Positions 32,669 through 43,016 of a stretch of 64,000 nt of DNA are shown in pieces. The position numbers and the translations under genes were made by a program. Numbering within the stretch: the first letter of the stretch is position 1; each line of letters begins with the position of its first letter. Source of the DNA: Kibdelosporangium banguiense. Lineage in GTDB: Bacteria > Actinomycetota > Actinomycetes > Mycobacteriales > Pseudonocardiaceae. The notes under the pieces are model-generated. The model saw only the letters and a program-made list of their open reading frames with translations. It did not search any database and was not told the DNA's origin. The stretch lies in assembly GCF_017876405.1 (NCBI RefSeq), contig NZ_JAGINW010000001.1, forward strand, positions 124,001 through 188,000, read 5' to 3'.

Positions 32669-34158
32669 ATCGCTGGCAGCGCACCCCACTCGGCACCCGC
32701 CTGGCCCTCGCGCTGGGCGTTTTGTCGTTGGTGGTGTTCGGGATCGTCGGGACCGTGCTGGTCACCAGTACCCGCGACTTCCTGGAGCGCCAGCTCAACC
32801 AGCAGATCACCAAGACCCAGTACGACCAGGCGATGTATCTCAACAAGCAGATATCCGCCTACCAGTCCAAGTGGAAGGCGCCGCAGGACTGGAAACAGAT
32901 CACCTACGACCCGGCGACCGGCACCGTCTCACCGATCCCGGGCAACCCGCTGCCCTCAGAGGACGGCGTCGAGGACCTCACCCGCCTGGCCAAGGACATG
33001 GCCGGCAAGCCGGAGGAATACCGGACGATCTCCATCCACGGCGAGGGCACGTTCCAGGCAAGGGCCTGCCAGATCGAGATCGGCAACCAGCAGGTGGTTC
33101 TGATCAGCGCGGCCCCGCTGGGCGATCTCAACAGCACGATGCGGTGGCTGCTGATCGTGTCGATCTCGGCGTTCGGTGCCGCGTTGGTCGTGCTGGTGGT
33201 CGCCGGCCGGCTGGTGCTGCGCCGGGGTCTCCGCCCACTCAGCGACATGGCCCACACAGCGCACGACATCGCGTCGCACGACCTCACCGACTCCAGCAAC
33301 CTCCCGGTCCGCGCCGACGGCAAGGGCGGAGGACCTGAGGTCGAGGAGCTTCGCACAGCGCTCAACGTGATGCTCGACCATATCGACTCCTCACTGGCCG
33401 CCAGGACCGCTGCCGAGCAACGGCTACGCCGCTTCATCGCTGACGCGTCGCACGAGTTGCGTACGCCGCTGACGTCGATCCGTGGCTACGCGGACCTGTT
33501 CCGGTACGCGGCCGCCAACGAGCCCGCGGAACGCGAGGCGCATCTAGCCAAGATCCGCGAGGAGACCGAGCGGATGAGCGTACTCGTCGACGACCTGTTG
33601 CTGCTGGCCCGGCTCGACTCGGAGACCCCGCTGCGACTGGAGGAGATCGACCTGGTCGACGTAGCCTCGGCGGCCGCGCAAGCGTTTGTCGCGGCCCATC
33701 CGCAGTACCCATTGGACTTCGAGGCGCCCAGCCGCGTCATCGTGCACGGCGATCCCATGCGGTTGCGGCAGGTACTGGACAACCTGCTCACCAACATCGC
33801 CCGGCACACCCCGCGAGGGACTTCCGTCCAGCTGGAGGTCACGGGCGGCGCGGTCATGATCGTCACCGACACCGGCCCGGGTATCCCGCCCGAGCACCAG
33901 GCCCGGATCTTCGACCGGTTCTACCGGATCGACGACTCGCGCAGCCGCAACATCGGCGGCACCGGCCTGGGCCTGTCGATCGTGCACTCGATCATCACCG
34001 CGCACGGCGGGACGGTGAACCTGTCCAGTCAGCCCGGCCGGACGACCTTCATCATCTCGCTGAACCCGGAATCAGAGCGCGCGCAGCCAGTCCATCGCGA
34101 CCGGACAGGCGCGGAGCACCGAGACGTGACCGTCCCTGGGCCGCAGCCAGAGCTCTGA
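32665..34158 (+). CDS. Sensor histidine kinase
   Basis: 497 residues. Two membrane helices (about 12-34 and 160-185) bracket an extracytoplasmic sensor domain. A HAMP linker follows, then HisKA with the phospho-acceptor His in FIADASHELRTPLTS, and HATPase_c with N (DNLLTNIARHTP), G1 (DTGPGIP) and G2 (GTGLGLSIV). The last ~29 residues are coded on the strand opposite the hydrolase C-terminus, so the C-terminal tail may be non-native. It pairs with the response regulator, whose stop it overlaps. Confidence 0.94.
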   Translation: MNRWQRTPLGTRLALALGVLSLVVFGIVGTVLVTSTRDFLERQLNQQITKTQYDQAMYLNKQISAYQSKWKAPQDWKQITYDPATGTVSPIPGNPLPSEDGVEDLTRLAKDMAGKPEEYRTISIHGEGTFQARACQIEIGNQQVVLISAAPLGDLNSTMRWLLIVSISAFGAALVVLVVAGRLVLRRGLRPLSDMAHTAHDIASHDLTDSSNLPVRADGKGGGPEVEELRTALNVMLDHIDSSLAARTAAEQRLRRFIADASHELRTPLTSIRGYADLFRYAAANEPAEREAHLAKIREETERMSVLVDDLLLLARLDSETPLRLEEIDLVDVASAAAQAFVAAHPQYPLDFEAPSRVIVHGDPMRLRQVLDNLLTNIARHTPRGTSVQLEVTGGAVMIVTDTGPGIPPEHQARIFDRFYRIDDSRSRNIGGTGLGLSIVHSIITAHGGTVNLSSQPGRTTFIISLNPESERAQPVHRDRTGAEHRDVTVPGPQPEL

Positions 34159-34881
34159 CATCGAGCAGTGGCGGGTGAGCCAGTCACCGTGGGACGGCGG
34201 GATCACTCGGTCCTCGCCGCCCTGCACAACCAGGACTGGGGCTTCGACCTGCGCGAGGTCGAAGCCCCAGGGCTTGGCGAACGCGACGTCGTCGTCGATG
34301 CTGCCCTCGGGCCCGGCCTGCGTCGCGCGGACCGCGTCATCGCCTACCGAGGACCAGTCACTTTGCAAGGCAGCCCAGTCGGTCGCGGTGAAACTCTCGG
34401 GCTTGAACTCTTCCGTCTCGGCGAACCGTGTCCGCGCCTCGACGCCCTCAGCGGCTGCACGAAGACCACTGTCGTCGAACATACCCGCGTACCAGTCGTA
34501 GCTGTCGTTGAACGGCGCGACGCTTGCCAAGGTCACCATGCTCGTCACACGTTCAGGCAACAGCGCGGCACAAGCGAGCGCGTGCGGTCCGCCGCCGGAA
34601 TAACCCATCGTCGCGAACTGCTCGATGCCCAGCTCGTCCATGATCTGCCGGACGTCATCGGCGGCAGAGGTCACGTCCCGGCCGCGATATGGGCTCGACT
34701 CGCCATAGCTGGGCCGCGCATACGTCACCAGCCGGATGCCGCGCTCCTGAGCTGCTTCGACCAACGGCGTGTACAGGATCCCGGTGTGCGGCGAGCCTTG
34801 GTGCCAGAGCACCGTCAGCCCGCCGCCACCAGTGTCATTGACCTGGAGCAGACGGCCGTCCGCCAGCGTGACATCCATCAT
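34072..34881 (-). CDS. Alpha/beta hydrolase
   Basis: 269 residues from the ATG at 34881 (or 268 from 34878). The nucleophile elbow GYSGGG, the HQGSPHTG oxyanion region and a C-terminal acid/histidine pair ([14 protein letters not shown] and [10 protein letters not shown]) are typical. Its start overlaps the valS stop as ATGA, so it is read from the valS transcript. It ends 87 bases inside the oppositely directed sensor-kinase gene (34072-34158). Substrate unknown. Confidence 0.88.
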   Translation of the reverse strand: MMDVTLADGRLLQVNDTGGGGLTVLWHQGSPHTGILYTPLVEAAQERGIRLVTYARPSYGESSPYRGRDVTSAADDVRQIMDELGIEQFATMGYSGGGPHALACAALLPERVTSMVTLASVAPFNDSYDWYAGMFDDSGLRAAAEGVEARTRFAETEEFKPESFTATDWAALQSDWSSVGDDAVRATQAGPEGSIDDDVAFAKPWGFDLAQVEAPVLVVQGGEDRVIPPSHGDWLTRHCSMSELWLRPRDGHVSVLRACPVAMDWLRAL

Positions 34882-37508
34882 GCACTCGGCAAGGCGCCGA
34901 TCCGGGCGTTGATCCGGTCGATATCCGCCAGGGCCGCGTCCCGCCGGACCTTGATCTTGTCGACCACGTCCGCCGGGGCCTTCTCGGTGAACTTCGGGTT
35001 GCCGAGCTTGCCCTCGCACTGCGCGAGTTCCTTCTGCGCCGCGGCGAGGTTCTTGGCCAGGCGCTTGCGCTCGGCCTCGACGTCCACCGCGCCCGAAAGG
35101 TCCAGTTCGACCATGACGTGCGAGCCGGCCAGCGACACCTCCAGCGAGGCACTCGCCGAGAACGACTCGTCCGGCTCGGTCAGCCGGGCCAGGGTGGCGA
35201 CCGCACCGGAGTGCGCCGACAGTCCCGCCGAGTCCACACCGGACAGCCGGGCGCTGACCTTCTGGCCCGGCTTGAGGCCCTGTCCGTCCCGGAACCGGCG
35301 GATCTCGGTGATGAGCTTCTGCACGTCCTCGATGCGCTGCGCCGCGCCCGTGTCCACGGCCGAACCGGTCGCCGTCGGCCAGTCGGTGATCACCAGCGAC
35401 TCACCGCCGGTCAACGCCTTCCACAGCTCCTCGGTGACGAACGGCGTCACCGGGTGCAGCAGGCGCAGCACGACGTCGAGCACATGGCCGAGCACCGCGC
35501 GGGTGGCGTCCCCACGGCCCTCGGCGATCTGCACCTTGGCCAACTCCAGGTACCAGTCGCAGAACTCGTCCCAGGTGAAGTGGTACAGCGCGTCGCACAG
35601 CTTGGCGAACTGGAACGACTCGAACAGGCCGTCCACTTCGGACACGAGTGCGTCGGCGCGGTCGAGGATCCAGCGGTCGGCGTCGGTCAGTTCGGCGCGC
35701 GGCGGCACCGGCAGCGCGGTCGTGGCACCGTTCATCAGCGCGAACCGGCTGGCATTCCACAGCTTCGTGACGAAGCTACGCGAGCCGGAGGCCCATTCCT
35801 CGGCCAAAGCCATGTCGTTGCCCGGGTTCGCGCCACGGGCCAGGGTGAACCGCAGCGCGTCGGCGCCGTAGCGCTCCAGCCACACGATCGGGTCGATCAC
35901 GTTGCCGCGGGACTTGGACATCTTCTTGCCGAACTGGTCCCGGATCAGGCCGTGCAGGTACACGTGGTCGAACGGCTGGACGCCGTCCATCGCGTACAGG
36001 CCGAACATCATCATCCGGGCGACCCAGAAGAACAGGATGTCGTAGCCGGTGGACAGCACGCTGGTCGGATAGAACTTCTTCAGATCAGCGGTGTTCTCCG
36101 GCCAACCCAGCGTGGAGATCGGCCACAGGCCCGAGGAGAACCACGTGTCGAGCACGTCCGGGTCCTGCGTCCAGCCCTCGCCGGCCGGCGGCTGCTCGTC
36201 CGGGCCGACGCACACGATCTCGCCGTCGGGGCCGTAGTAGACCGGAATCCGGTGCCCCCACCACAGCTGGCGGGAGATGGTCCAGTCGTGCATGTTGTCG
36301 ACCCAGTCGAAGTAGCGCTTGGCCAGCTCCGGCGGGTGGATCTTGGTGCGGCCGTCGCGCACGGCGTCGCCCGCGGCCCGTGCGAGCGGCTCGACCTTCA
36401 CCCACCACTGCATCGACAAGCGCGGCTCCACGACCGTGTCGCAACGCGAGCAGTGCCCGACCGCGTGCAGGTACGGGCGCTTCTCCGCCACGATCCGGCC
36501 CTGCTCACGCAGCGCGGCCACCACGGCGGGCCGGGCCTCGAACCGGTCGAGACCCTCGAACGGGCCCTTCACCGTGATCACGGCGAGCTCGTTCATCATC
36601 GTGATGTTCGGCAGGTTGTGCCGCTGGCCGATCTCGAAGTCGTTCGGGTCGTGCGCGGGCGTCACCTTGACCGCGCCGGTGCCGAACTCCAGGTCGACGT
36701 GCTCGTCGGCCACGACCGGGATCGTCCGGCCGGTCAGCGGCAGCTGGATCTCCTTACCGACCAGGTGCTTGTAGCGCTCGTCGTCCGGGTGCACGGCCAC
36801 GGCGGTGTCGCCGAGCATGGTCTCCGCGCGCGTGGTCGCCACGACGATCGAGCTGTCGCCGTCGCCATAACAGATCGAGACGAGCTCGCCCTCGTCCTCG
36901 GAGTGCTCCACCTCGATGTCCGACAGCGCCGTGCGGCACCGCGGGCACCAGTTGATGATCCGCTCGGCGCGGTAGATCAGGCCGTCGTCGTAGAGCTTCT
37001 TGAAGACCGTCTGCACCGCCTTGGACAGGCCCTCGTCCATGGTGAAGCGCTCACGGCTCCAGTCGACGCCGTCACCCAGGCGGCGCATCTGACCGAGGAT
37101 CCGGCCGCCGTACTCGTCCTTCCACTCCCAGACGCGCGAGACGAACTCATCGCGGCCCAGGTCGTGCCGGGAAAGGCCTTCTTTCTCGGCCAGGGCACGC
37201 TCCACCACGTTCTGGGTCGCGATACCGGCGTGGTCCATACCGGGCAGCCAGAGCACCTCGTAGCCCTGCATCCGGCGGCGCCTGGTCAGCGCGTCCATCA
37301 CGGTGTGGTTGAGCGCATGGCCCATGTGCAGGTCGCCCGTGACGTTCGGCGGCGGCAGCACAATCGTGAACGGCGGCTTGTCCGAGGAGGCGTCGGCCTG
37401 GAAGTAGCCTGCCTCTACCCAGCGCCGGTACAGCCGTCCCTCTACCGCTTCCGGCTGGAATGCGGCCGGAAGATCAACGGTGGGCTGGGGGGTGGCTGTC
37501 TCTGTCAC
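34878..37508 (-). CDS. valS: Valyl-tRNA synthetase
   Basis: 876 residues, class I synthetase. HIGH-equivalent (VTGDLHMGH) and KMSKS ([10 protein letters not shown]) motifs, the CP1 editing region and the C-terminal anticodon/coiled-coil domain (ending [20 protein letters not shown]) are all in place. It joins valine to tRNA-Val and edits threonine. It ends in ATGA overlap with the hydrolase. No T-box or other attenuator is recognisable in the 236 bases upstream. Confidence 0.98.
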   Translation of the reverse strand: MTETATPQPTVDLPAAFQPEAVEGRLYRRWVEAGYFQADASSDKPPFTIVLPPPNVTGDLHMGHALNHTVMDALTRRRRMQGYEVLWLPGMDHAGIATQNVVERALAEKEGLSRHDLGRDEFVSRVWEWKDEYGGRILGQMRRLGDGVDWSRERFTMDEGLSKAVQTVFKKLYDDGLIYRAERIINWCPRCRTALSDIEVEHSEDEGELVSICYGDGDSSIVVATTRAETMLGDTAVAVHPDDERYKHLVGKEIQLPLTGRTIPVVADEHVDLEFGTGAVKVTPAHDPNDFEIGQRHNLPNITMMNELAVITVKGPFEGLDRFEARPAVVAALREQGRIVAEKRPYLHAVGHCSRCDTVVEPRLSMQWWVKVEPLARAAGDAVRDGRTKIHPPELAKRYFDWVDNMHDWTISRQLWWGHRIPVYYGPDGEIVCVGPDEQPPAGEGWTQDPDVLDTWFSSGLWPISTLGWPENTADLKKFYPTSVLSTGYDILFFWVARMMMFGLYAMDGVQPFDHVYLHGLIRDQFGKKMSKSRGNVIDPIVWLERYGADALRFTLARGANPGNDMALAEEWASGSRSFVTKLWNASRFALMNGATTALPVPPRAELTDADRWILDRADALVSEVDGLFESFQFAKLCDALYHFTWDEFCDWYLELAKVQIAEGRGDATRAVLGHVLDVVLRLLHPVTPFVTEELWKALTGGESLVITDWPTATGSAVDTGAAQRIEDVQKLITEIRRFRDGQGLKPGQKVSARLSGVDSAGLSAHSGAVATLARLTEPDESFSASASLEVSLAGSHVMVELDLSGAVDVEAERKRLAKNLAAAQKELAQCEGKLGNPKFTEKAPADVVDKIKVRRDAALADIDRINARIGALPSA

Positions 37509-37744
37509 GGTTACAGAGTTTACGAACTACGCCGGAGCGCTTTCACCCGCATTACCTACTCATACGATCGGGTGTAATCCGGAAAGGCATCGCACCCAAT
37601 CACCACGCATTGTGACTCAGCGCACCCGGCACACTACGCGTAACCACTGGTTTTACGCAACGTGGTCAGGCTAGGCTCGGCCGGTCCGGTGTGGAACGAC
37701 ACCACGGGGCTGCCGGGCTCGCCGATCACGCGCGCGAGGGAGAC

Positions 37745-38632
37745 ATGCCCGAGGACCCAGTGAACGATACAGCCACTTCGCCACGCTCGTTCCTCAAGCG
37801 CTATCGCGCCAAGGTCGCCACGCTCGGCGTGGGCGTCGCGGTCGTGGCCGGAGTCGTGACGTTCAACGAGGTACGCGGTACCGCCGAACCAAGGACTGTC
37901 GACGTTACTGCGGCGGCGCCGACGGTTCAAGTAGACCTCACCCGGCCGTTCACCGGCACACCCGCCGCGGACTGGCCGGACGGCGAGACGGGAATCGTCG
38001 CCCCGCAGGCCACGGCCATCGGCCCGTTCAGCGCCCAGCAGGTCGGCGACGCGCTCACCAAGGTGCGCCAGGCGGTCATCACCTCCCGGCTGGACCGGGA
38101 CGTGCTCGAGAAGCACGACATCGAGCGCTACGTGTCGCTGCTGGCCAAGGACTCGCAGAAGAGCGTCCGGCCGCTGTTCAGCAAGGACCCGAGCGAAGCG
38201 CACGTGTACGCCACACGGCTCGCCGACGGCTTCACATTGCTGCCCGCGGCACCGAAGGTGCACGGCAAGATGTGGGTCGAGCAGGGCACGCGGCCAGGCG
38301 AACTGGTGGTACGCACCAACTACGTGTTCGCGTACGCGTTCAACTACGACTCTCCCGACAAGCTCGCCGACGCGATGGACATCATCGTGGTCGACCGGTG
38401 GGACGTGGACTACTCGGTGCTGACCGGCAAGTACACGCCGAGCAGCCAGGGACTCTGGCCCAGCAGGCTGCAGGGATTCACGTACTCGATGGGGTGCGAG
38501 GCGTTGCGCGCCGGTTTCCTGGCGCCCGCGTACAGCGAGCGTCGCGCGAACGCCGCGTCGAGCACGCCGAGCAACCGCGGTGCGTACTTCGATCCGAGCA
38601 GCGAACTGCCCGCCAGCAGCACATGTGACTGA
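37745..38632 (+). CDS. Membrane-anchored extracytoplasmic protein, unknown function
   Basis: 295 residues from the ATG at 37745, just after GAGGGAGAC. A cytoplasmic N-terminal tail is followed by one helix (LGVGVAVVAGVVTF, about 27-42) and an exported ~240-residue domain with Trp/Asp-rich segments (WVEQGTRPG, VVDRWDVDYSV) and two cysteines (GCEAL and STCD). Similar proteins are common in Pseudonocardiaceae, but I cannot name the family. It is monocistronic and its upstream region (37509-37744) shows no gene. Confidence 0.65.
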   Translation: MPEDPVNDTATSPRSFLKRYRAKVATLGVGVAVVAGVVTFNEVRGTAEPRTVDVTAAAPTVQVDLTRPFTGTPAADWPDGETGIVAPQATAIGPFSAQQVGDALTKVRQAVITSRLDRDVLEKHDIERYVSLLAKDSQKSVRPLFSKDPSEAHVYATRLADGFTLLPAAPKVHGKMWVEQGTRPGELVVRTNYVFAYAFNYDSPDKLADAMDIIVVDRWDVDYSVLTGKYTPSSQGLWPSRLQGFTYSMGCEALRAGFLAPAYSERRANAASSTPSNRGAYFDPSSELPASSTCD

Positions 38633-38673
38633 GTTCCGTCATCCCTGAGGCGGACCCGCGCGGCCCGCCTCCC

Positions 38674-38711
38674 TCTGCAGACAGAGAAGCAAGATCTGTC
38701 TGCAGGCAGAC
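38674..38711 (+). promoter_or_regulatory. Nested palindromic operator candidate
   Basis: CTGCAGACAG (38675-38684) and CTGTCTGCAG (38696-38705) are perfect inverted repeats with an 11-base spacer. TCTGCAGA (38674-38681) and GTCTGCAGGCAGAC (38698-38711) are palindromes in their own right. The site lies 35 bases before the GTG of the ABC ATPase gene, a usual place for a TetR- or PadR-type repressor to act. No such regulator is adjacent. Confidence 0.55.
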
Positions 38712-38745
38712 GTTTTCCGTCCCCGGATCCGGGACCGTTGGACGC

Positions 38746-39486
38746 GTGAATCCACCGCCAGCAGTCCAGGCCACCGATCTGTCCAAAGTGTACGGATCGG
38801 GCGATGCCAAGGTCGTCGCACTCGACCACGTCACTGTCCAGCTCCCGCCACAGCGGTTCACCGCGATCATGGGGCCGTCCGGCTCCGGCAAGTCCACGCT
38901 CATGCACTGCCTCGCCGGGCTCGACCGGCCGACCACGGGCACAGTGCTGCTCGGCGGCACTGAGACGTCGTCGTTGTCCGACGCGAAGCTGACGGCGTCA
39001 AGGCGTGACCGTGTCGGATTCGTGTTCCAGGCATTCAACCTGCTGCCGACGCTGACCGCGTGGGAGAACATCGTTCTGCCGCTGGACCTGGCCGGTCGGC
39101 GGCCGGACCAGGCGTTCGCCGACGCGATCATCGACGGCATCGGCCTGCGGCACCGCCTCGGGCACCGGCCCAGCCAGCTGTCGGGCGGACAGCAGCAGCG
39201 CGTGGCGTGTGCCCGCGCGCTGATCACCCAGCCTGAGGTGGTCTTCGCCGACGAGCCGACCGGCGCGCTGGATTCGCGGTCGTCTGCCGATGTGCTCGGG
39301 TTTCTCCGGCGCAGTGTCGACGAATTAGGCCAGACCGTCGTGATGGTGACGCATGAGCCGACAGCGGCCGCGTATGCCGACCGCGTGTTGTACTTCGCCG
39401 ATGGCCGTGTGGTCGGCGAACTGACCGAGCCGACCGCCGACGGCGTGTTGGACCAGATGAAGCACCTCGAGAAAGTGACTGCCTGA
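38746..39486 (+). CDS. ABC transporter ATPase (MacB/LolD type)
   Basis: 246 residues from a GTG. Walker A GPSGSGKST, signature LSGGQQQRVACARAL, Walker B VVFADEPTGALDS and switch His (VMVTHEP) are all intact. The length and sequence match MacB/LolD-type ATPases that work with FtsX-like permeases in exporting drugs or lipoproteins, or in mechanotransmission. Its TGA overlaps the ATG of the permease. Confidence 0.95.
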   Translation: MNPPPAVQATDLSKVYGSGDAKVVALDHVTVQLPPQRFTAIMGPSGSGKSTLMHCLAGLDRPTTGTVLLGGTETSSLSDAKLTASRRDRVGFVFQAFNLLPTLTAWENIVLPLDLAGRRPDQAFADAIIDGIGLRHRLGHRPSQLSGGQQQRVACARALITQPEVVFADEPTGALDSRSSADVLGFLRRSVDELGQTVVMVTHEPTAAAYADRVLYFADGRVVGELTEPTADGVLDQMKHLEKVTA

Positions 39487-41945
39487 TGCTTCGCGCAATG
39501 TTGCGGGATCTGCGCGCACACAAAGGCCGGATCGCGATGACGCTCGTCGCGATCGTGCTCGGCGTCGGGTTCGTGGTGGCCACGTGGGTGGTCTCGGACT
39601 CGACCGCCAAGAGCCTGGCCGGAGCGGACCTGCGCGACGATGTCGGTGTGTCCGTCCAGATCGCCGACCGCGGTCCCGAGCTGACACCGGCGGACCTCGA
39701 TCGGTTGGGGCGCATCCCGGGGGTGGCAAACGCTTCCGGCGTGGTGTTCGGCCACGCGGGGCTGATCGGATCGGACGGCAAGCTGATCTCGTCCCGGCCC
39801 GACCAGGCCGGCACCGGCTGGGATTCCTCAGCCCGGTTCGATCTGGTGGACGGCCGCGCGCCGGTGCCGGGCGAGGTGGCGCTGGGCGAGCAGCAGGCCC
39901 GGCAGGCCGGGCGCCAGGTCGGCGACAAGACCCGGGTCCTGCTCGCCGACGGGCGATCGCTGGAGGCCACCGTGGCCGGTGAGTTCGTGTACCGGCCGTT
40001 CGACGAGCCGTCGCCGGGTGTGGCGTTCGGCGATCCGGGTGTGCTCGGCGATCGCTTCACGCGGGTCGAGCTGACCGCGAAACCCGGGGCGAACGTCGAC
40101 GCGATCGCGTCCGCAGCACGTGGCCTGGTCGATCCCGCGTTGCGGAAGGTCGCCACTGGGCCGCAGCTCGTCGCAGAGGCACAGACACGCGCCGACGCCT
40201 CGGCCCAGTCCGTCCGGGAATCGCTGCTCGGCTTCGTGGCCGTGGCGTTGCTCGCGGGGATATTCGTCATCGCCAACACGTTCTCGATGCTCGTGACGCA
40301 GCGGACGCGGCAGCTGGCATTGCTGCGGGCCGTCGGGGCCAGTCGCCGCCAGGTTCGCCGCGCGGTGCTGATCGAGGCCGGGGTGCTCGGCTTGATCGGG
40401 GCAACCTTGGGGATCGCGCTCGGGATAGGGATCTGTCTGCTCGGTTTGTGGCTCATGCGGCCCGAGGGCCAGCCCACCTCGTTCTCCGTGTCCCCCACAA
40501 GCATTCTTGTCGGGTACGCAGTCGGCGTGGTGGTCACCATGGTCGCCGCGTACAGCTCCGCGCGCCGGGCCGCTGCCGTGTCACCGATGGCCGCGCTCCG
40601 CACGGATGCTTCGTTCGAACGCCGGTCTCTTGTCACACGGACGGTCCTTGGCCTGACATTGTTGGCCGGTGGCGTCCTCGCGGTCGTCCTGACGCTGGCC
40701 AATAACCTGTCCACAACGGAGCGGCTTGTCGCCATGGGTGGCGGCATCGTTGCCTGGATCGGTGTTCTGTTGCTCGCGCCAGTACTCGCGGACCTCGTCC
40801 TGCGCCCGGCGGGGCGGCTGCTCAGCCGCTGGGGCGGGGCTGCGATGCGTCTGGGGGTTCGCAACTCCATCCGCGACTCCCGGCGTACCGCAGCCACAAC
40901 ATCAGCCTTGATGGTCGGTCTCGCGTTGGTGTGCGCGTTCGCCACACTCGGCGAATCGACCGTCTCCATGCTCAGTTCGGCAATCCGCGGCATCATTCCG
41001 GCGTCGGCGACGGTAGTCGAGTCACCGACGAGTGGAACCCCGCTCGGCACAGACGTCCTGGACAAGGTGCGGGCATTGCCGGGGGTCGGCAACGCTTCCG
41101 CCGATCGGTACGGGTCCGTCAAGGTCACCCACAACGGCTCGACCTCGTCGACCAGCCTCTCGGCGATCGAACCCGACGGCGTGATCAAGCCAGAAGTCAT
41201 CTCGGGCACCGCGGATGTGCGCCAGGGCGCTGTCGTGGGCGAGAACGAGGCGGCCATGATCGGGGTAGGTATCGGCGACCAGGTCACCCTGCAACTGGAC
41301 CCCGTCTCCTCAGTCACCACAACAGTTGTCGGACTGCACCGGGGAACCGAGGGCAGGCCACTGTTCTACATCGACGTGGCCGCCATTCCCGCCAAGTACC
41401 GCGACACTCGCGTAACCACCGTCTACGCCACCGGCCCTGATGCCTCTGCGGTCCGTTCCAGCATCGAAGCGGCCTTCGCCGACCGGCCGGACGTCATCGT
41501 GACCGACCGCGAGGGCGTCATCGAGTCGGCCACAACCAGCTTCCAGCTCATCCTTACCCTGATGTACGCCTTATTCGGCGCCGCCATCGTGATCGCGGCC
41601 TTCGGTGTGGTCAACACCCTCGCCCTGTCGGTGATGGAACGAACCCGCGAGATCGGCGTCCTGCGCGCCGTCGGCGCCGGCAGACCCTTGATCCGCCGCG
41701 CCATCCGCCTGGAAAGCGTCGTCATCTGCACCTACGGCGGCCTACTCGGCATCCTCGTCGGCATAGCCTTCGGCGCCGTCATGCAACACGCCATGTTCGG
41801 CCAGTCCCTCTGGGAGATCTCCGTGCCCTACCCAGTCATCGCCACGGCCCTCATCGGCATGCTCATCGTCGGCGTCCTCGCCGCCCTCTGGCCCGCCCGC
41901 CGCGCCTCCCGCATCAACATCCTCACCGCAATCGCCACATCATGA
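39486..41945 (+). CDS. FtsX/MacB-like ABC permease, duplicated FtsX domains
   Basis: 819 residues with eight or more membrane helices. Two FtsX domains are evident: the first around LRAVGASRRQVRRAVLIEAG, the second near the C-terminus with MERTREIGVLRAVGAGRPL. Large extracytoplasmic loops lie after helix 1 and in the middle. It forms the membrane part of the exporter with the preceding ATPase. Such actinobacterial pairs usually confer resistance to antimicrobial peptides or antibiotics, but nothing here gives the substrate. Confidence 0.94.
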   Translation: MLRAMLRDLRAHKGRIAMTLVAIVLGVGFVVATWVVSDSTAKSLAGADLRDDVGVSVQIADRGPELTPADLDRLGRIPGVANASGVVFGHAGLIGSDGKLISSRPDQAGTGWDSSARFDLVDGRAPVPGEVALGEQQARQAGRQVGDKTRVLLADGRSLEATVAGEFVYRPFDEPSPGVAFGDPGVLGDRFTRVELTAKPGANVDAIASAARGLVDPALRKVATGPQLVAEAQTRADASAQSVRESLLGFVAVALLAGIFVIANTFSMLVTQRTRQLALLRAVGASRRQVRRAVLIEAGVLGLIGATLGIALGIGICLLGLWLMRPEGQPTSFSVSPTSILVGYAVGVVVTMVAAYSSARRAAAVSPMAALRTDASFERRSLVTRTVLGLTLLAGGVLAVVLTLANNLSTTERLVAMGGGIVAWIGVLLLAPVLADLVLRPAGRLLSRWGGAAMRLGVRNSIRDSRRTAATTSALMVGLALVCAFATLGESTVSMLSSAIRGIIPASATVVESPTSGTPLGTDVLDKVRALPGVGNASADRYGSVKVTHNGSTSSTSLSAIEPDGVIKPEVISGTADVRQGAVVGENEAAMIGVGIGDQVTLQLDPVSSVTTTVVGLHRGTEGRPLFYIDVAAIPAKYRDTRVTTVYATGPDASAVRSSIEAAFADRPDVIVTDREGVIESATTSFQLILTLMYALFGAAIVIAAFGVVNTLALSVMERTREIGVLRAVGAGRPLIRRAIRLESVVICTYGGLLGILVGIAFGAVMQHAMFGQSLWEISVPYPVIATALIGMLIVGVLAALWPARRASRINILTAIATS

Positions 41946-42012
41946 TCCTGGAACATGCGCAGAGCCCGCAGCACCATCGCATGCGATTGTGCGATCCTGC
42001 CGCAGGTTCGGC

Positions 42013-42306
42013 TCAGCTGGGACGCTGGCGGCGGTCGACGTGACCGAGGTCGCGGTCAGGTGCGATGCGATCGCGGACCAACTGCTTGAGAGCCGACAGG
42101 TCCGGGAAGCCGTCCTGCTGCTTGCGCGACCAGATGGTTTCACCGTCGAGCCGGATGTCGAACACGCCGCCGGTACCCGGGATCAGTGCGACCTCACCGA
42201 GTTCGGTGGTGAATGTGGTCAGCAGTTCCTGGGCGGTCCACCCGGCACGGAGCAGCCATCGGCATTGCGTGCAGTACTCGATCTCCAGGCGCGGCTCTCT
42301 CGTCAT
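42013..42306 (-). CDS. SelT/SelW/SelH (Rdx)-family protein
   Basis: 97 residues. A thioredoxin-like Rdx fold with the redox motif CTQC near the N-terminus (IEYCTQCRWLLRAGW) and the GGVFDIRLDG strand is characteristic of bacterial selenoprotein W-like proteins, here with Cys in place of selenocysteine. Members have a proposed thiol-redox role but no defined substrate. It is the last gene of a small minus-strand cluster with SDR and VOC genes. Confidence 0.85.
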   Translation of the reverse strand: MTREPRLEIEYCTQCRWLLRAGWTAQELLTTFTTELGEVALIPGTGGVFDIRLDGETIWSRKQQDGFPDLSALKQLVRDRIAPDRDLGHVDRRQRPS

Positions 42307-42338
42307 GTGGATCAGTATCGCTGTATTGGCACAGTCCC

Positions 42339-43016
42339 TCAGGTCCGCAGATAGGAGGCGCCGTTGAGATCCAGTACGGCCCCGGAGGCCCATTGCGCGG
42401 CCGGCGAGGCGAGGTAGACCACAGCCGCCGCGACCTCCTCTGGCTTGGCGACCCGCCCGAACGGGCTCTGGGCCAGGACTTCGTCGGTCACCATGTCGGA
42501 GACCCGGTCGGTCTCGACAAAGCCTGGCGCCACTGATGCCACCGAGATTCCGTACGGCGCTAGGGAAACAGCCAGGGACTGGCCGAGCGAGTGCAACGCC
42601 GCCTTGCTCGCGCCGTACGCGGGCATGCCGGGCTCGCCACGGAACGCCCCTCGCGAGCCGACGTTGACAACCCGGCCGGAGCCTCGCTGCATCATGTGCT
42701 GCGCAACGCAGTAGGACATGTTGGCGGCGCCGAAGACGTTGACTTCGAAGGTCCGGCGCCAGAGCGACTGCCAGTCCTCATAGGACTTCTCCGGCAGCGA
42801 GCCCAGCTCGACCAGCCCGGCGTTGTTCACCAGGACATCGATGGCGCCAAGGGTTTCGATCGCCGAGGAGACAGCTGAGGCGATCGCGGCCGGATCAGCG
42901 AGATCAGCATCCGAGGAGGACAACGCGACCACATTGTCACCGAGCTCACGGAAGGCCGAGGCGATGGCCGCACCGATCCCGCGTGAGCCACCGGTGACCA
43001 GAACACCACGGCTCAC
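42339..43016 (-). CDS. Short-chain dehydrogenase/reductase
   Basis: 225 residues from a GTG at 43016. NAD(P) motif [12 protein letters not shown], catalytic YGASK and the C-terminal substrate-loop are classical SDR. It overlaps the VOC gene by four bases (GTGA at 43013-43016), so the two are coupled. Redox target unknown. Confidence 0.93.
   Translation of the reverse strand: MSRGVLVTGGSRGIGAAIASAFRELGDNVVALSSSDADLADPAAIASAVSSAIETLGAIDVLVNNAGLVELGSLPEKSYEDWQSLWRRTFEVNVFGAANMSYCVAQHMMQRGSGRVVNVGSRGAFRGEPGMPAYGASKAALHSLGQSLAVSLAPYGISVASVAPGFVETDRVSDMVTDEVLAQSPFGRVAKPEEVAAAVVYLASPAAQWASGAVLDLNGASYLRT

Noticed and set aside
35118..37577. 819-codon frame opposite valS
   Set aside because: Antisense shadow of a clear synthetase gene, with no motif of its own.
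37509..37744. T-box or riboswitch upstream of valS
   Set aside because: No T-box sequence or specifier-type hairpin could be recognised.
39224..41320. 698-codon frame opposite the FtsX permease
   Set aside because: Antisense shadow, rich in Ser/Thr/Arg, no motif.
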